64,000 nucleotides of DNA from Agromyces flavus. GTDB taxonomy: Bacteria > Actinomycetota > Actinomycetes > Actinomycetales > Microbacteriaceae. The position numbers and the translations under genes are program-made. Each line of letters begins with the position of its first letter. Position 1 is the first letter of the stretch. Positions 7,986-16,725 of the stretch are shown in pieces. Location: contig NZ_LT629755.1 in NCBI RefSeq assembly GCF_900104685.1, forward strand, positions 434,001-498,000, given 5' to 3'. A model generated the notes under the pieces. That model searched no databases. It was not told where the DNA came from and saw only the letters and a list, made by a program, of their open reading frames with translations.

Positions 7986-9377
7986 TCAGCACTCGATGAC
8001 GTTGACGGCGAGGCCGCCCTCGCTGGTCTCCTTGTACTTCGTCATCATGTCGAGGCCCGTCTGCCGCATGGTCTCGATCACGGTGTCGAGCGAGACCACG
8101 TGCGTGCCGTCGCCGTGGAGAGCGAGCCGCGCGGCCGACACCGCGGTGGACGCGGCGATCGCATTGCGCTCGATGCAGGGCACCTGCACGAGTCCGGCGA
8201 CCGGATCGCACGTGAGGCCGAGGTGGTGCTCCATGGCGATCTCGGCGGCGTTCTCGATCTGGCGCGGCGTGCCGCCGAGCACGGCGCACAGGGCGCCCGC
8301 CGCCATCGCGCACGCGGAGCCGACCTCGGCCTGGCAGCCGCCCTCGGCGCCCGAGATCGACGCGTTCTTCTTCACGAGGCTCGCGATCGCTGCGGCGGTG
8401 AGGAGGAATCGTCGGATGCCCGCCTGGTCGGCACCCGGCACGAACCGCAGGTAGTAGTGGCCCACCGCGGGGAGGATCCCGGCGGCGCCGTTGGTCGGCG
8501 CGGTGACGACGCGGCCGCCCGACGCATTCTCTTCGTTCACGGCGAGCGCGAATGCGTGGAGCCACTCGGTCGACGTGTCGCGCCCCAGCGGCGTGCGCGC
8601 GGCGTCGTCGCGGTCGTACTCCTCGAGCCGGCGGCGCACCTCGGAGGCACGGCGCTTGACGCCGAGCCGGCCGGGCAGCATGCCCTCGGTGCGCAGGCCG
8701 TGCTCGACGCACTCGGCCATCGCGGCCCAGATCGCGTCGAGGCCGGCGACGATGCCCTCCTCGCCGTGCACGGCGACCTCGTTGCGCCAGGCGACGTCGC
8801 AGAAGTTGACGCCGTGGGCGTCGCAGAGGTCGAGCAGCTCGGCGGCCGTCGAGTAAGGGAGCGGATGGCGCAGCGCCTCGGCCTGCTCGGGGGTGTCGCC
8901 CTCGCGGCGGATGAACCCGCCGCCGACCGAGTAGTAGGTCTCCTCGGCGATCGGAAGGGCGTCGTCGTCGCCCCAGGCCTGCAGCGTCATCGCGTTGGGG
9001 TGGCCGGGCAGCCGGGTCCGCGGCTCGAGGCTGACGTCGGACTGGGTCATCATGATGGCGTGACGGCCGGCGAGCCGGATCTCGGCGCCCGCCGTGCCGA
9101 GCCGCGTCCACGCCCCGCGGACGTCGTCGGGGTCGCAGTCGTGGGGCACCAGGCCCCCGAGGCCCGCGACGACGGCGTCGGGCGTGCCGTGGCCGAGGCC
9201 GGTGGCGCCCAGCGAGCCGTAGAGCGAGCAGGTGACGCGGCGGACCGCGTCGAGCCGTCCGTCGTCGGCCAGCTCCTCGACGAACGCTCGGGCTGCCCGC
9301 ATCGGCCCCACCGTGTGGGAACTGGAGGGCCCGATCCCGATCGAGAAGAGATCGAGGGCTGAGACGAACGCTGTCAC
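7986..9377 (-). CDS. sdaA: L-serine ammonia-lyase (iron-sulfur, single chain)
   Basis: A 463-residue protein matching type 2 single-chain L-serine dehydratases, which convert L-serine to pyruvate and ammonia in the cytosol with a [4Fe-4S] cluster. The N-terminal [19 protein letters not shown] is the beta-domain signature; the alpha domain has [16 protein letters not shown] and, near residues 390-401, [16 protein letters not shown]. Three Cys (about 348, 390, 401; the last two 11 apart) are the expected cluster ligands. GTG 9377 is chosen because the protein then starts at the conserved FVSALDLF; an ORF reaching 9461 would add non-conserved residues from within a palindrome. It is transcribed alone or after the ABC operon upstream. 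Confidence 0.93.
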   Translation of the reverse strand: MTAFVSALDLFSIGIGPSSSHTVGPMRAARAFVEELADDGRLDAVRRVTCSLYGSLGATGLGHGTPDAVVAGLGGLVPHDCDPDDVRGAWTRLGTAGAEIRLAGRHAIMMTQSDVSLEPRTRLPGHPNAMTLQAWGDDDALPIAEETYYSVGGGFIRREGDTPEQAEALRHPLPYSTAAELLDLCDAHGVNFCDVAWRNEVAVHGEEGIVAGLDAIWAAMAECVEHGLRTEGMLPGRLGVKRRASEVRRRLEEYDRDDAARTPLGRDTSTEWLHAFALAVNEENASGGRVVTAPTNGAAGILPAVGHYYLRFVPGADQAGIRRFLLTAAAIASLVKKNASISGAEGGCQAEVGSACAMAAGALCAVLGGTPRQIENAAEIAMEHHLGLTCDPVAGLVQVPCIERNAIAASTAVSAARLALHGDGTHVVSLDTVIETMRQTGLDMMTKYKETSEGGLAVNVIEC

Positions 9378-9390
9378 GAACCTAGGGTAC

Positions 9391-9459
9391 GTCGCAGCAC
9401 GCGCACGGATTCGCCGGTCGGTCGAAGAATCGTGCGCGAAGCCGGGCGCGTGCTGCGAC
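9391..9459. repeat. Long imperfect palindrome between ABC permease gene and sdaA
   Basis: GTCGCAGCACGCGC at 9391-9404 is perfectly complementary to 9446-9459, and the inner segments GCGCACGGATTC and GAATCGTGCGC also pair with one bulge. The element lies just after the stop of the reverse-strand ABC permease gene (9472) and before the sdaA start (9377), so it may end the ABC operon transcript. There is no T-tract. Confidence 0.6.
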
Positions 9460-9471
9460 ATCCGCTGGCCC

Positions 9472-10266
9472 CTAGGAGATCTTGCGGCGGTAGGCGAGCA
9501 TCGCGAAGGCGTACGCGATGACCAGGATGCCGACCAACCATGCCATGGCGATCCAGATGTCGGCGCCGACCGGCTGGCCGGTGAACAGCGCGCGGATCGC
9601 GTCGACGATGGCGGTGACGGGCTGGTACTCGGCGAAGACGCGGACCGGGCCCGGCATGCTCTCGGTCGGCACGAAGGCCGAGCTGATGAACGGCAGGAAG
9701 ATGAGCGGATACGAGAACGCGCTCGCGCCGTCCACCGACTTCGCGGTGAGGCCCGGGATGACGGCGAGCCACGTCAGCGCCAGCGTGAACAGCACCATGA
9801 TCCCCGCGACGGCGAGCCAGGCCAGCACGTCGGCGCCGGTGCGGAAGCCCATGATGAACGCGACCCCGACGACGATCGCGAGCGACACGAGGTTCGCGAC
9901 GAGCGAGGTCAGCACGTGCGCCCACAGCACGCTCGAGCGGGCGATCGGCATCGACTGGAACCGCTCGAAGATGCCGCCCTGCATGTCCAGGAACAGCCGG
10001 TAGGCCGTGTAGGACACGCCCGAGGCGACCGTGATGAGCAGGATGCCGGGCAGCAGGTAGTCCACGTACTGCGTGTCCGAGCCGGTGTCGATCGCCCCGC
10101 CGAAGACGAACACGAACAGCAGCATGAAGGCGATCGGCATGATCGCGGTCGTGATGATCGTGTCGAGGCTGCGGGTGATGTGCCGCAGGGATCGGCCCGT
10201 GAGCACGGCGGTGTCGCCGAAGAAATGCGTGGTCGTGGCCATCGGTGCGGTTGCGGTGGTCATCAT
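9472..10266 (-). CDS. ABC-2 type exporter permease (DrrB-like)
   Basis: A 264-residue integral membrane protein with six predicted segments and the ABC-2 permease hallmarks: N-terminal TGRSLRHITRSLDT, the FERFQSMPIARSSVLWAH coupling-helix region, and FVPTESMPGPVRVFAEYQPVT near the fifth segment. It pairs with the ATPase encoded immediately upstream; its ATG (10266) overlaps the ATPase TGA by 4 nt, and GGAAGG lies upstream. Such DrrAB-like pairs export lipophilic drugs, lipids or peptides. The substrate cannot be told from the sequence. Confidence 0.9.
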   Translation of the reverse strand: MMTTATAPMATTTHFFGDTAVLTGRSLRHITRSLDTIITTAIMPIAFMLLFVFVFGGAIDTGSDTQYVDYLLPGILLITVASGVSYTAYRLFLDMQGGIFERFQSMPIARSSVLWAHVLTSLVANLVSLAIVVGVAFIMGFRTGADVLAWLAVAGIMVLFTLALTWLAVIPGLTAKSVDGASAFSYPLIFLPFISSAFVPTESMPGPVRVFAEYQPVTAIVDAIRALFTGQPVGADIWIAMAWLVGILVIAYAFAMLAYRRKIS

Positions 10267-11093
10267 CGGTCCTTCCGGGTCGTGGCGGTCGTGGCCGCGT
10301 CGGCGTCGGCGTCCGCGGTGGCGGTGTCGTCGCCGACGAGGGTGAGGAAGATCTCCTCGAGGGTGGGCTGCTTCTCGACGTACTCGACCTTCGCGGGCGG
10401 CAGCAGCTGCTTCAGCTCGTCGAGGGTGCCGTTCACGAGGATCCGGCCCTGGTGCAGGATCGCGATCCGGTCGGCGAGGTGCTCGGCCTCGTCGAGGTAC
10501 TGCGTCGTGAGCAGCACCGTGGTGCCGTTGGCGGCGAGCTCCGTGACGGACTGCCACACCTCGATCCGCGCCTGCGGGTCGAGGCCGGTCGTCGGCTCGT
10601 CGAGGAAGATGATCGGCGGGTCGCCGATCAGGCTCATCGCGATGTCGAGGCGTCGGCGCATGCCGCCCGAGTACTCGGCCACCTTGCGGTTGCCGGCATC
10701 GGTCAGCGAGAAGCGGGCGAGCAGGTCGTCGGCGATGCGGCCCGGGCCGGGGAGGTGCCGCAGCCGGGCGACGAGCACCAGGTTCTCGCGACCGGTGAGG
10801 ACCTCGTCGACCGCGGCGAACTGCCCGGTCAGGCTGATCGACGCGCGGACCTCGGCCCCCTTCGCGGTGACGTCGAAGCCGTTCACGACGGCCGAGCCGG
10901 CATCTGCCCGGAGCAGTGTGGACAGGATCTTCACGACGGTGGTCTTGCCGGCTCCGTTGGAGCCGAGGAGGGCGAAGATGCTGCCGCGGGCGACGTCGAA
11001 GTCGACGCCGCGGAGCACCTGCAGGTCCTTCGCGTAGGACTTCTCCAGGCCCTGCACGCTGATGGCGGGCGCCTGGGTCTGATCGGTGGTCAT
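10263..11093 (-). CDS. ABC transporter ATP-binding protein (DrrA-like)
   Basis: A 276-residue nucleotide-binding protein: Walker A GSNGAGKTT at residues 44-52, Q-loop SLTGQFAAVDEVLTGREN, signature YSGGMRRRLDIAMSL, Walker B IIFLDEPTTGLDP, and switch His replaced by Gln in VLLTTQYLDEAEHLADR, as is common in DrrA-type ATPases. The C-terminal tail has the DrrA-like EKQPTLEEIFLTLVGDD motif. ATG 11093 is preceded by GGAG at suitable spacing; a longer ORF to 11141 lacks support. It drives the permease encoded by the overlapping downstream gene and lies behind the DUF4097 and RHH genes, suggesting one regulated operon. Confidence 0.93.
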   Translation of the reverse strand: MTTDQTQAPAISVQGLEKSYAKDLQVLRGVDFDVARGSIFALLGSNGAGKTTVVKILSTLLRADAGSAVVNGFDVTAKGAEVRASISLTGQFAAVDEVLTGRENLVLVARLRHLPGPGRIADDLLARFSLTDAGNRKVAEYSGGMRRRLDIAMSLIGDPPIIFLDEPTTGLDPQARIEVWQSVTELAANGTTVLLTTQYLDEAEHLADRIAILHQGRILVNGTLDELKQLLPPAKVEYVEKQPTLEEIFLTLVGDDTATADADADAATTATTRKDR

Positions 11094-11203
11094 CTGGATC
11101 TCCGTTTCTCGGTGTGCGTGTTCGGGTGTTTCCGGGCGCACTCGACCACCCCGACGTCGGGCGCGATTCGTCCGGCGGGTCGTGCGTGGCGGTGCGGGTC
11201 GGT

Positions 11204-12070
11204 CTAGCGGGCGGGCGTCGAGCTCGGCCGGCGGATCAGGATGTCGCCCCAGCTCGTGCGGGCGTGCAGCTCGACGGTGTTCTCGTCGGCGCCGGGCGCG
11301 TCGGACGGCGTGAGCTTGTTGCGGACGGCGCCGTGCTGGCTCGAGACGTCGAGCCAGGCGGCCGTGCCCTCGGCCACGCCGACCTCGATGCCGCCGTAGC
11401 CGGCCTCGAGCTGCACGCGGCCGCCGTCGATGCGCTCGACGAGGAGGTTGCCGTAGCTGGTCTTCGCGGTGACGTCACCTCTCGCGTTGGCGACGTTGAC
11501 ATCGCCGTGCGCGCCCTGCACGACCAGCGTGCCGGTGACCTCGCCGATGGTCGTCGACCCGTTCGGGTTCTTGATCGTCGCCTCGCCCGCGAGCTCGCGG
11601 ATGCGGACGCTGCCCGACGACGAATGGAGCTCGACGGCCCCGGTCGCGCGACCGATGATGATCGCGCCCGATGCGGTGCGCGCCGTGACGCGCTCGGCTT
11701 CGTCGACCCGCACGTCGCCGGCGCCGGTGCGATAGGCGATCGCACCGATTGCGCCCTCGACCAGGAGACGACCGGCTCCGGTGGCGCCGCGGACCTCGGA
11801 CCCCTCGGGGACCTCGATCGTGACGTCGACCTGGCCGGCGTTGCCGAACGGGGTGTAGTGGAGCCATCCCTTCGTCGTGCGCACGGCGAGCACATCGCCG
11901 ACGAGTTCGACCTTGGCCTCGGAGGCGGTCCTGACATCCCCCGACTTGTCTGGGTTGGCGGGCCGGATCTCGACGACGGTGTCGGCGCGGTCGGATGCGA
12001 CGACGTGGACGTCGCCCCACCCGAGATCGACGTCGATCACGACGGGGTGCGGGGTCTGGAAGGTGGTCAT
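11204..12070 (-). CDS. DUF4097 beta-helix repeat protein
   Basis: A 288-residue protein made of short repeats of the form G-x-V/I-x-V/I (GDVRVDEAERVTARTASGAI, GSTTIGEVTGTLVVQGAHGDV and so on), the signature of DUF4097/adhesin-type right-handed beta-helix proteins. No signal peptide or membrane segment is present, so it is probably cytoplasmic. DUF4097 proteins are often encoded beside ABC exporters and small regulators in actinobacteria; their function is unknown. It follows the RHH gene by 24 nt and precedes the ABC ATPase by 110 nt on the same strand, suggesting co-regulation. GGAG lies upstream of the ATG. Confidence 0.88.
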   Translation of the reverse strand: MTTFQTPHPVVIDVDLGWGDVHVVASDRADTVVEIRPANPDKSGDVRTASEAKVELVGDVLAVRTTKGWLHYTPFGNAGQVDVTIEVPEGSEVRGATGAGRLLVEGAIGAIAYRTGAGDVRVDEAERVTARTASGAIIIGRATGAVELHSSSGSVRIRELAGEATIKNPNGSTTIGEVTGTLVVQGAHGDVNVANARGDVTAKTSYGNLLVERIDGGRVQLEAGYGGIEVGVAEGTAAWLDVSSQHGAVRNKLTPSDAPGADENTVELHARTSWGDILIRRPSSTPAR

Positions 12071-12094
12071 GATGACTCCTCGGTGGTGTGGGTT

Positions 12095-12631
12095 TCAGCG
12101 GACCCAGCCGGTGACGCGGTTCGCGTCACCGTCGGCCGGGCGGGTCTCGGTGGGCCGTGTCGGGGCGGGCTCGATAGCGGCGGCGATCGCGCGCACGAGC
12201 CAGGTGTTGACGGAGACGCCGTCGCGGGCGGCGGCGAGTTCGACCTGGGCCTTGAGCTGGTCGGGGATGCGGAGCGTGGTGCGGCTCGTCGACGTGTCGT
12301 CGGCGACGGGCATGGCAGCGGATGCCACTGAGGCGGGAGCCTCGGACGCCGTCGCAGATCGATCGGCCGCGGGCTCGAACGAGGCCGTGGGTGGAACAGT
12401 GACGACGAACTCGGGATCGCGTCCGCGGAGTCGCACGTCGACGGCGCCGGGAGCGAGTTCGGCCGTGATCTCCGCCGCGGCGGCGGCGAGCGCCTCGAGC
12501 AGGACGAGGCGCGCGGAGGCGTCGAGCGGCGCGGTCAGGCGTTGTGCCAGCCCGAGCGCCTCGTCGCCGCCGGCCTCGGCCGCGACGGCCAACTGCCGCT
12601 GGAGTTCGTTGACGTATCCCGTGAGGTCCAT
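12095..12631 (-). CDS. Ribbon-helix-helix (HicB/CopG-like) DNA-binding protein
   Basis: A 178-residue protein. The N-terminal half (about 1-60) is helical and resembles HicB-family companion regions. A Ser/Ala-rich linker follows, and residues about 113-150 contain a ribbon-helix-helix pattern: TSRTTLRIPDQLKAQVELAAARDGVSVNTWLVRAI, with beta-strand TTLRIP, helix A DQLKAQVELAAARD and helix B SVNTWLVRAI (quoted in parts of one continuous region). RHH proteins bind operators as pairs of dimers. No toxin gene accompanies it; instead it heads the DUF4097-ABC exporter genes. The start codon overlaps the first half-site of a multi-copy TGACACC operator, so autoregulation is likely. Confidence 0.82.
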   Translation of the reverse strand: MDLTGYVNELQRQLAVAAEAGGDEALGLAQRLTAPLDASARLVLLEALAAAAAEITAELAPGAVDVRLRGRDPEFVVTVPPTASFEPAADRSATASEAPASVASAAMPVADDTSTSRTTLRIPDQLKAQVELAAARDGVSVNTWLVRAIAAAIEPAPTRPTETRPADGDANRVTGWVR

Positions 12632-12713
12632 GACACCAATATGACACCAATATGGTGTCATGTCAACGTTTCTGGTGTCAGTGTTGATGCGACATGGTGT
12701 CATCACGGTGTCA
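12631..12713. promoter_or_regulatory. Six-half-site operator between RHH gene and GNAT gene
   Basis: The heptamer TGACACC occurs at 12631-12637 and 12642-12648, and its complement GGTGTCA at 12654-12660, 12674-12680, 12696-12702 and 12707-12713. Spacings of 11, 20, 22 and 11 bp put most sites on one face of the helix. TGACACC-N5-GGTGTCA at 12642-12660 forms a palindrome. The region is AT-richer than its surroundings and lies between divergent genes; the likely binder is the RHH protein. Confidence 0.8.
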
Positions 12714-12757
12714 CGCGCTCAGCCGACTCGCATGGGACCACATCTAGGCTTGATCGG

Positions 12758-13318
12758 ATGCCTCCCATGCCGCCCGTTTCCGAAGTCAGGCTCGTGCGCG
12801 AGCACGAGATCGGCGCCGTTCGCGAGCTCGTGCGTGATGCCTACGCCGGCGACTTCGAGCTGAACCCCGCCTACCTGGCCGAGATCGAGCGCGTCGCCGA
12901 GCGGGCGCTCACCGCCGAGGTGTGGGTCGCCGCGGACGCGTCGACGGGAACGCTGCTCGGAAGCGTCACCACGCCGCGCGCCGGAGCGAGGCTCTCACCG
13001 GTCGCCCGCCACGATGACGAGCTCGACTTCCGGTTCCTCGGCGTCGCGGCCGACGCGCGCGGCCGCGGGGTCGGCGAGACGCTGGTGCGGCACGTGCTCG
13101 CGCTGGCGGCGAGTCGCGGCATCCGTCGCGTCGTGCTCAACACCGGACCCGAGATGAGGTCGGCGCAGCGACTCTACGAGCGGCTGGGGTTCGCGCGCCT
13201 GCCCGAGCGCGAGTATCGCTTCGAGCGAGCCGACGGGACGAGCTTCCTGATGATGGCGTACGGCCGCGAGGTGGTTCGCCGTGCGCCCGACGCGTCGGCT
13301 TCCGCTTCCGTTGCGTGA
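12758..13318 (+). CDS. GNAT family N-acetyltransferase
   Basis: A 186-residue protein with the GCN5-related fold: motif A LGVAADARGRGVGETLVRH (about 94-112; Q/RxxGxG/A acetyl-CoA loop RGRGVG), followed by VVLNTGPEMRSAQRLYERLGF (motif B, with the Tyr of RLYERLGF). GNATs move the acetyl group from acetyl-CoA to an amine; the acceptor is not predictable. TAGGCT at 12745-12750 lies 7 nt before ATG 12758, fitting a leaderless mRNA; ATG 12767 is an alternative. It is divergent from the RHH operon and shares the operator region, so it may be under the same regulator. Confidence 0.9.
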   Translation: MPPMPPVSEVRLVREHEIGAVRELVRDAYAGDFELNPAYLAEIERVAERALTAEVWVAADASTGTLLGSVTTPRAGARLSPVARHDDELDFRFLGVAADARGRGVGETLVRHVLALAASRGIRRVVLNTGPEMRSAQRLYERLGFARLPEREYRFERADGTSFLMMAYGREVVRRAPDASASASVA

Positions 13319-13399
13319 CGGCGGGCTTGCTCCGGCAGCCTTATAGCAACGAAGCGGCAAAAGCAGCGCAGTGGCCGTTCATCTAACGTCGGCGAGCCG

Positions 13400-13429
13400 T
13401 TGACATCCCCCCGAACGGGGCAATAGTCT
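13400..13429 (+). promoter_or_regulatory. Canonical sigma-70-type promoter for ThuA-like gene
   Basis: TTGACA at 13400-13405 and TAGTCT at 13424-13429 are separated by 18 bp, the clearest housekeeping-type promoter in the window. It is about 100 nt upstream of the ThuA-like gene start, giving a leader of about 90 nt that ends in a GAGGAG Shine-Dalgarno sequence. CCCCCCGAACGGGG inside the spacer is a short inverted repeat and could be an operator. Confidence 0.7.
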
Positions 13430-13527
13430 CATGCCCGGGAGCCATTTGTCGCCTGAGGCAACATATTGTTCCCGCGCGCCTGCACAGGCGGTTGGCACGG
13501 TCCACGCTCGAAGAGGAGAAACGACTG

Positions 13528-14631
13528 ATGAAGCAACACGTCCGACATGCGATCACCGGCGCCTGCGCCGTCGCGATCACACTCAGCCTGGGTCTCATCG
13601 CCACCCCGGCCAACGCCGAAGGCGACGAGTACGAGGTGCTCGTCGTCGGCGAGACGCTCGGCTTCCGGCACTCGCACATCGACGACACCACGAACGCGAT
13701 CATCGAGCTCGGCGAGGAGCACGGGTTCAGCGTCGACGTCTGGGACCCGCCGCAGGGCACGTCACCCGGTCAGCCCGCCCTCACGCTGCCGAGTTCCCCG
13801 TTCACGACCGCCGAGGACCTGTCGAAGTACGCGACGATCATCTTCGCCTCACCGGTCGACGCGACGAACAACCTCGACCCCAACCGACCGCGCCTGCTCA
13901 ACGACGCCGAGCTCGCCGCGTTCCAGGGCTACATCCGCGGCGGCGGAGGGTACGTCGGCCTGCACGCCGCGACCGACTCCATGCACACGGTGCCGTGGTA
14001 CAGCGAGCTGACCGGTGGCAGCGCACGGTTCCGCAACCACCCCGCGCAGCAGACCGCGACCATGCGCGTCGAGAGCCCGGGCCACCCGTCGACCGAGATG
14101 CTGCCGACCGAGTGGGTGCGGTTCGACGAGTGGTACAACTTCACGGCGAACCCCCGCGAGGACGTGCACGTGCTCATCACGCTCGACGAGTCCACGTACA
14201 ACCCGGGCAACGGCGCCATGGGCGAGGACCACCCGCTCGCGTGGTGCCACAACTTCGAGGGCGGCCGCTCGTGGTACGAGGGCGCCGGCCACGTGGACTC
14301 GTCATGGACGGACCCGCTGTTCCTCGACCACATCCTCGGCGGCATCGAGTGGACCGCCGGCAAGGTCACCGGTGGCGGCGACTGCGTGACGTTCAAGGAG
14401 GTCGACGGCATCGTCAGCGGCCTCGAGGACGGATCGCAGCGCATCGGGCAGCTCGGCGGTGATGTCGAGGCGTACCTCGACGCGGCCGAGCTCGCCGCCG
14501 ACTCGGGCGATCACGCCGGCGCGATCGCGGTGCTCGTGCAGGCGAAGGGCAAGGCGCACGGCCTGCAGGACGACGCGCTCGTCGCCAAGATCGACGACCT
14601 GATCGAGTGGCAGCAGGCGTTGGTGTCTTGA
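13528..14631 (+). CDS. Secreted ThuA-like domain protein
   Basis: A 367-residue protein with a Sec signal peptide (basic KQHVRH, hydrophobic core about 9-25, probable cleavage after Ala30 in PANA-EG). Residues about 35-275 match the ThuA-like class I amidotransferase fold: EVLVVGETLGFRHSHIDDT, GGGYVGLHAATDS, FRNHPAQQTATM, HPLAWCHNFEGGRSWYEGAGH and the FLDHILGGIEWTAG end. The family's catalytic role is unproven; members are linked to trehalose and other carbohydrate use. The last about 65 residues form a separate helical module (VEAYLDAAELAADSGDHAGA). ATG 13528 follows GAGGAG; the upstream in-frame ATG has no such signal. A strong terminator follows. Confidence 0.87.
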   Translation: MKQHVRHAITGACAVAITLSLGLIATPANAEGDEYEVLVVGETLGFRHSHIDDTTNAIIELGEEHGFSVDVWDPPQGTSPGQPALTLPSSPFTTAEDLSKYATIIFASPVDATNNLDPNRPRLLNDAELAAFQGYIRGGGGYVGLHAATDSMHTVPWYSELTGGSARFRNHPAQQTATMRVESPGHPSTEMLPTEWVRFDEWYNFTANPREDVHVLITLDESTYNPGNGAMGEDHPLAWCHNFEGGRSWYEGAGHVDSSWTDPLFLDHILGGIEWTAGKVTGGGDCVTFKEVDGIVSGLEDGSQRIGQLGGDVEAYLDAAELAADSGDHAGAIAVLVQAKGKAHGLQDDALVAKIDDLIEWQQALVS

Positions 14632-14645
14632 TTCCGGATGCGACG

Positions 14646-14671
14646 GGCCCCGCGACCTCGGTCGCGGGGCC
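14646..14671. terminator. Strong GC-rich bidirectional terminator hairpin
   Basis: GGCCCCGCGACC at 14646-14657 pairs perfectly with GGTCGCGGGGCC at 14660-14671 around a two-base TC (CTCG tetraloop-like) turn. It lies between the convergent ThuA-like and CoA-binding protein genes, 15 nt after one stop and 25 nt after the other. On the + strand TATT follows; there is no long T-tract. Confidence 0.85.
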
Positions 14672-14695
14672 TATTCGCGTCGTGCCCGGTGCGGG

Positions 14696-15322
14696 TCAGC
14701 GTCCGCCGCGCCGGCTCGTGATCTGGCCGGTGTCGAAGCCCAGCAGGTGCAGCCCGCCGTGGAAGCGCGCGTGCTCGACCTTGATGCAGCGATCCATGAC
14801 CACCGTGAGGCCCCGCTCCTCGCCGTAGTAGGCCGCCTGCTCGTTCCAGATGCCGAGCTGCACCCAGATGGTCTTCGCGCCGGCGGCGACCACCTCGTCG
14901 ACGACGGCCGGGATGTCGCTGCCGCGCCGGAACACCACGACGATGTCGGGCACTTCGGGCAGGTCGGCCAGACTCGCATACGCCGGCTCGCCGAGGATCT
15001 CGGTCTCGTTCGGGTTCACGAAGTACAGGCGGTAGTCGCTCGACTGCTGCAGGTACGTGCCGACGAAGTAGCTCGAGCGCTGCGGCTTGGGGGAGGCGCC
15101 GACGATCGCCACGGACTTCGCCGCGTTCAGGATGCGCAACCGCTGCTTCGCGTCGGGCCCGTTCCACGTGCGTTGCGACTTCAGCAGTTTCGCGAGCGGC
15201 GAATCGGCGGGCAGGTCGCAGGACAGGCCGTTGACGAGGCGCACGGTCTCGACGTCGCCGTCGGTCGCGGCATCCGTCGTCTGGGTCGCCGGCTCGGCCG
15301 TGGGGTCGATCGCGGTGCTCAT
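14696..15322 (-). CDS. CoA-binding (Rossmann) domain protein
   Basis: A 208-residue protein with a CoA-binding/succinyl-CoA-synthetase-alpha-like Rossmann domain: KSVAIVGASPKPQRSSYFVG (glycine loop), YRLYFVNPNETEILG, SLADLPEVPDIVVVFR and GAKTIWVQLGIWNEQAA, ending with VVMDRCIKVEHARF. This corresponds to the YccU-type stand-alone CoA-binding proteins, whose role is unknown. The first about 45 residues are a variable acidic extension. The ATG overlaps the metY stop by 4 nt, so it is co-translated with metY; the pairing is frequent in actinobacteria and hints at a sulfur or CoA-linked job. Confidence 0.88.
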   Translation of the reverse strand: MSTAIDPTAEPATQTTDAATDGDVETVRLVNGLSCDLPADSPLAKLLKSQRTWNGPDAKQRLRILNAAKSVAIVGASPKPQRSSYFVGTYLQQSSDYRLYFVNPNETEILGEPAYASLADLPEVPDIVVVFRRGSDIPAVVDEVVAAGAKTIWVQLGIWNEQAAYYGEERGLTVVMDRCIKVEHARFHGGLHLLGFDTGQITSRRGGR

Positions 15323-16644
15323 CGGTCTGCTCCGATCGTCGCGCCGGCCAGCGATCGGCCGTGCGTCGCCACGGCGAGCGCCTGGTCGAGGTCGGCGATG
15401 ATGTCCTCCACATCCTCGATGCCGACCGAGAGGCGCACCACGCCGGGCAGGACGCCCGCGTCGACGAGCTGCTGGTCGGTGAGCTGCGCGTGCGTGGTCG
15501 ACGCGGGGTGGATGATCAGGGTCTTGGCGTCGCCGATGTTGGCGAGGTGGCTCGCGAGGTTCACCGATTCGATGAGCGCCTGGCCGACCTCGCGGCCGCC
15601 CTTCACCTCGAAGCTGAACACCGACCCCGGTCCCTTCGGCAGGTACTTCGCGGCCCGCTCGAAGTGCGGGTGGTCGGGCAGCCCGGCCCAGAACACGCGC
15701 TCGATGCGCGGGTCGTCGGCGAGCCACTCGGCCACGGTGCGCGCGTTGTCGATGTGCGCCTGGATGCGGTACGGCAGCGTCTCGACGCCCTGCGCCAGCA
15801 GGAACGCCGAATGCGGCGCGAGCGCCGGCCCGATGTCGCGCAGCTGCTCGGCGCGCAGGCGCGTGAGGAACGCGTACTCGCCGAAGTTGCCCGACCACTG
15901 CAGGCCGCCGTAGCTCGGAACGGGCTCGCCGAACAGCGGGAACTTCTCGGAGTGCCAGTCGAATCGGCCCGACTCGACGACGACCCCGCCGAGGGTGGTG
16001 CCGTGCCCGCCGAGGAACTTGGTCGCCGAGTGCGTGACGAGGTCGGCTCCCCACTCGATCGGGCGGTTCAGGTATGGCGTGGCGATCGTCGAGTCGACGA
16101 TGAGCGGGATGCCGTGGGCGTGCGCGACATCCGCCAGGCCCTCGAGGTCGGCGATCTCACCCGACGGGTTCGCGATCGTCTCGACGAAGATGGCCTTGGT
16201 GCGCTCGGTGATCGCCGGCGCGTAGTCGGCCGGGTCCGAGGAACGCACGAACGTCGTCTCGACGCCGAAGCGGCGGAGCGTGACATCCAGCTGCGTGATC
16301 GAGCCGCCGTAGAGGTTCGCCGACGCGACGATGTGGTCGCCCGCGCCCGCGAGGCTCGCGAACGTGATGTACTGCGCCGCCAGGCCGCTCGCGGTCGCGA
16401 CCGCGCCGAGCCCGCCTTCGAGGCTCGCCACGCGCTCCTCGAACGCGGCGACGGTCGGGTTCGCGAGGCGCGAGTAGATGTTGCCGTACTTCTGCAACGC
16501 GAAGCGCGCCGCGGCGTCGGCGGTGTCGTCGAAGACGAACGCGCTGGACTGGTAGATCGGCAGCGCTCGGGCGCCCGTCTCGGCGTCGGGGATGTTGCCC
16601 GCGTGGATGGCGCGGGTCTTGAAGCCGTATTCGCGGTCTGCCAT
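15319..16644 (-). CDS. metY: O-acetylhomoserine sulfhydrylase / aminocarboxypropyltransferase
   Basis: A 441-residue PLP enzyme of the Cys/Met metabolism family. Landmarks are the N-terminal [42 protein letters not shown], and the lysine loop [16 protein letters not shown] at about residues 204-219 (PLP Schiff-base Lys about 208). Length and the N-terminal motif match MetY instead of MetB/MetC (about 380-400). It makes homocysteine from O-acetylhomoserine and sulfide by direct sulfhydrylation. TAGCGT at 16651-16656 (reverse strand) is 6 nt before the ATG, so the mRNA is likely leaderless and no SAM riboswitch can be present. Confidence 0.93.
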   Translation of the reverse strand: MADREYGFKTRAIHAGNIPDAETGARALPIYQSSAFVFDDTADAAARFALQKYGNIYSRLANPTVAAFEERVASLEGGLGAVATASGLAAQYITFASLAGAGDHIVASANLYGGSITQLDVTLRRFGVETTFVRSSDPADYAPAITERTKAIFVETIANPSGEIADLEGLADVAHAHGIPLIVDSTIATPYLNRPIEWGADLVTHSATKFLGGHGTTLGGVVVESGRFDWHSEKFPLFGEPVPSYGGLQWSGNFGEYAFLTRLRAEQLRDIGPALAPHSAFLLAQGVETLPYRIQAHIDNARTVAEWLADDPRIERVFWAGLPDHPHFERAAKYLPKGPGSVFSFEVKGGREVGQALIESVNLASHLANIGDAKTLIIHPASTTHAQLTDQQLVDAGVLPGVVRLSVGIEDVEDIIADLDQALAVATHGRSLAGATIGADR

Positions 16645-16725
16645 GGCCTCACGCTACCTCGGGTCGTCGAGCCATCCCCCCGGCCGCCGTAACGAACGGC
16701 AACGGGATGCTGCGGGTCACGCGCC

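Noticed and set aside
9378-9461. Longer sdaA starting at 9461
   Set aside because: The extra 28 residues come from a palindromic element and are absent from the conserved family N-terminus.
12095-12631. HicAB toxin-antitoxin pair
   Set aside because: No HicA-sized toxin ORF flanks the RHH gene; the neighbours are a DUF4097 protein and a GNAT enzyme. The GNAT protein lacks a TacT-like arrangement with an overlapping antitoxin and is divergently transcribed.
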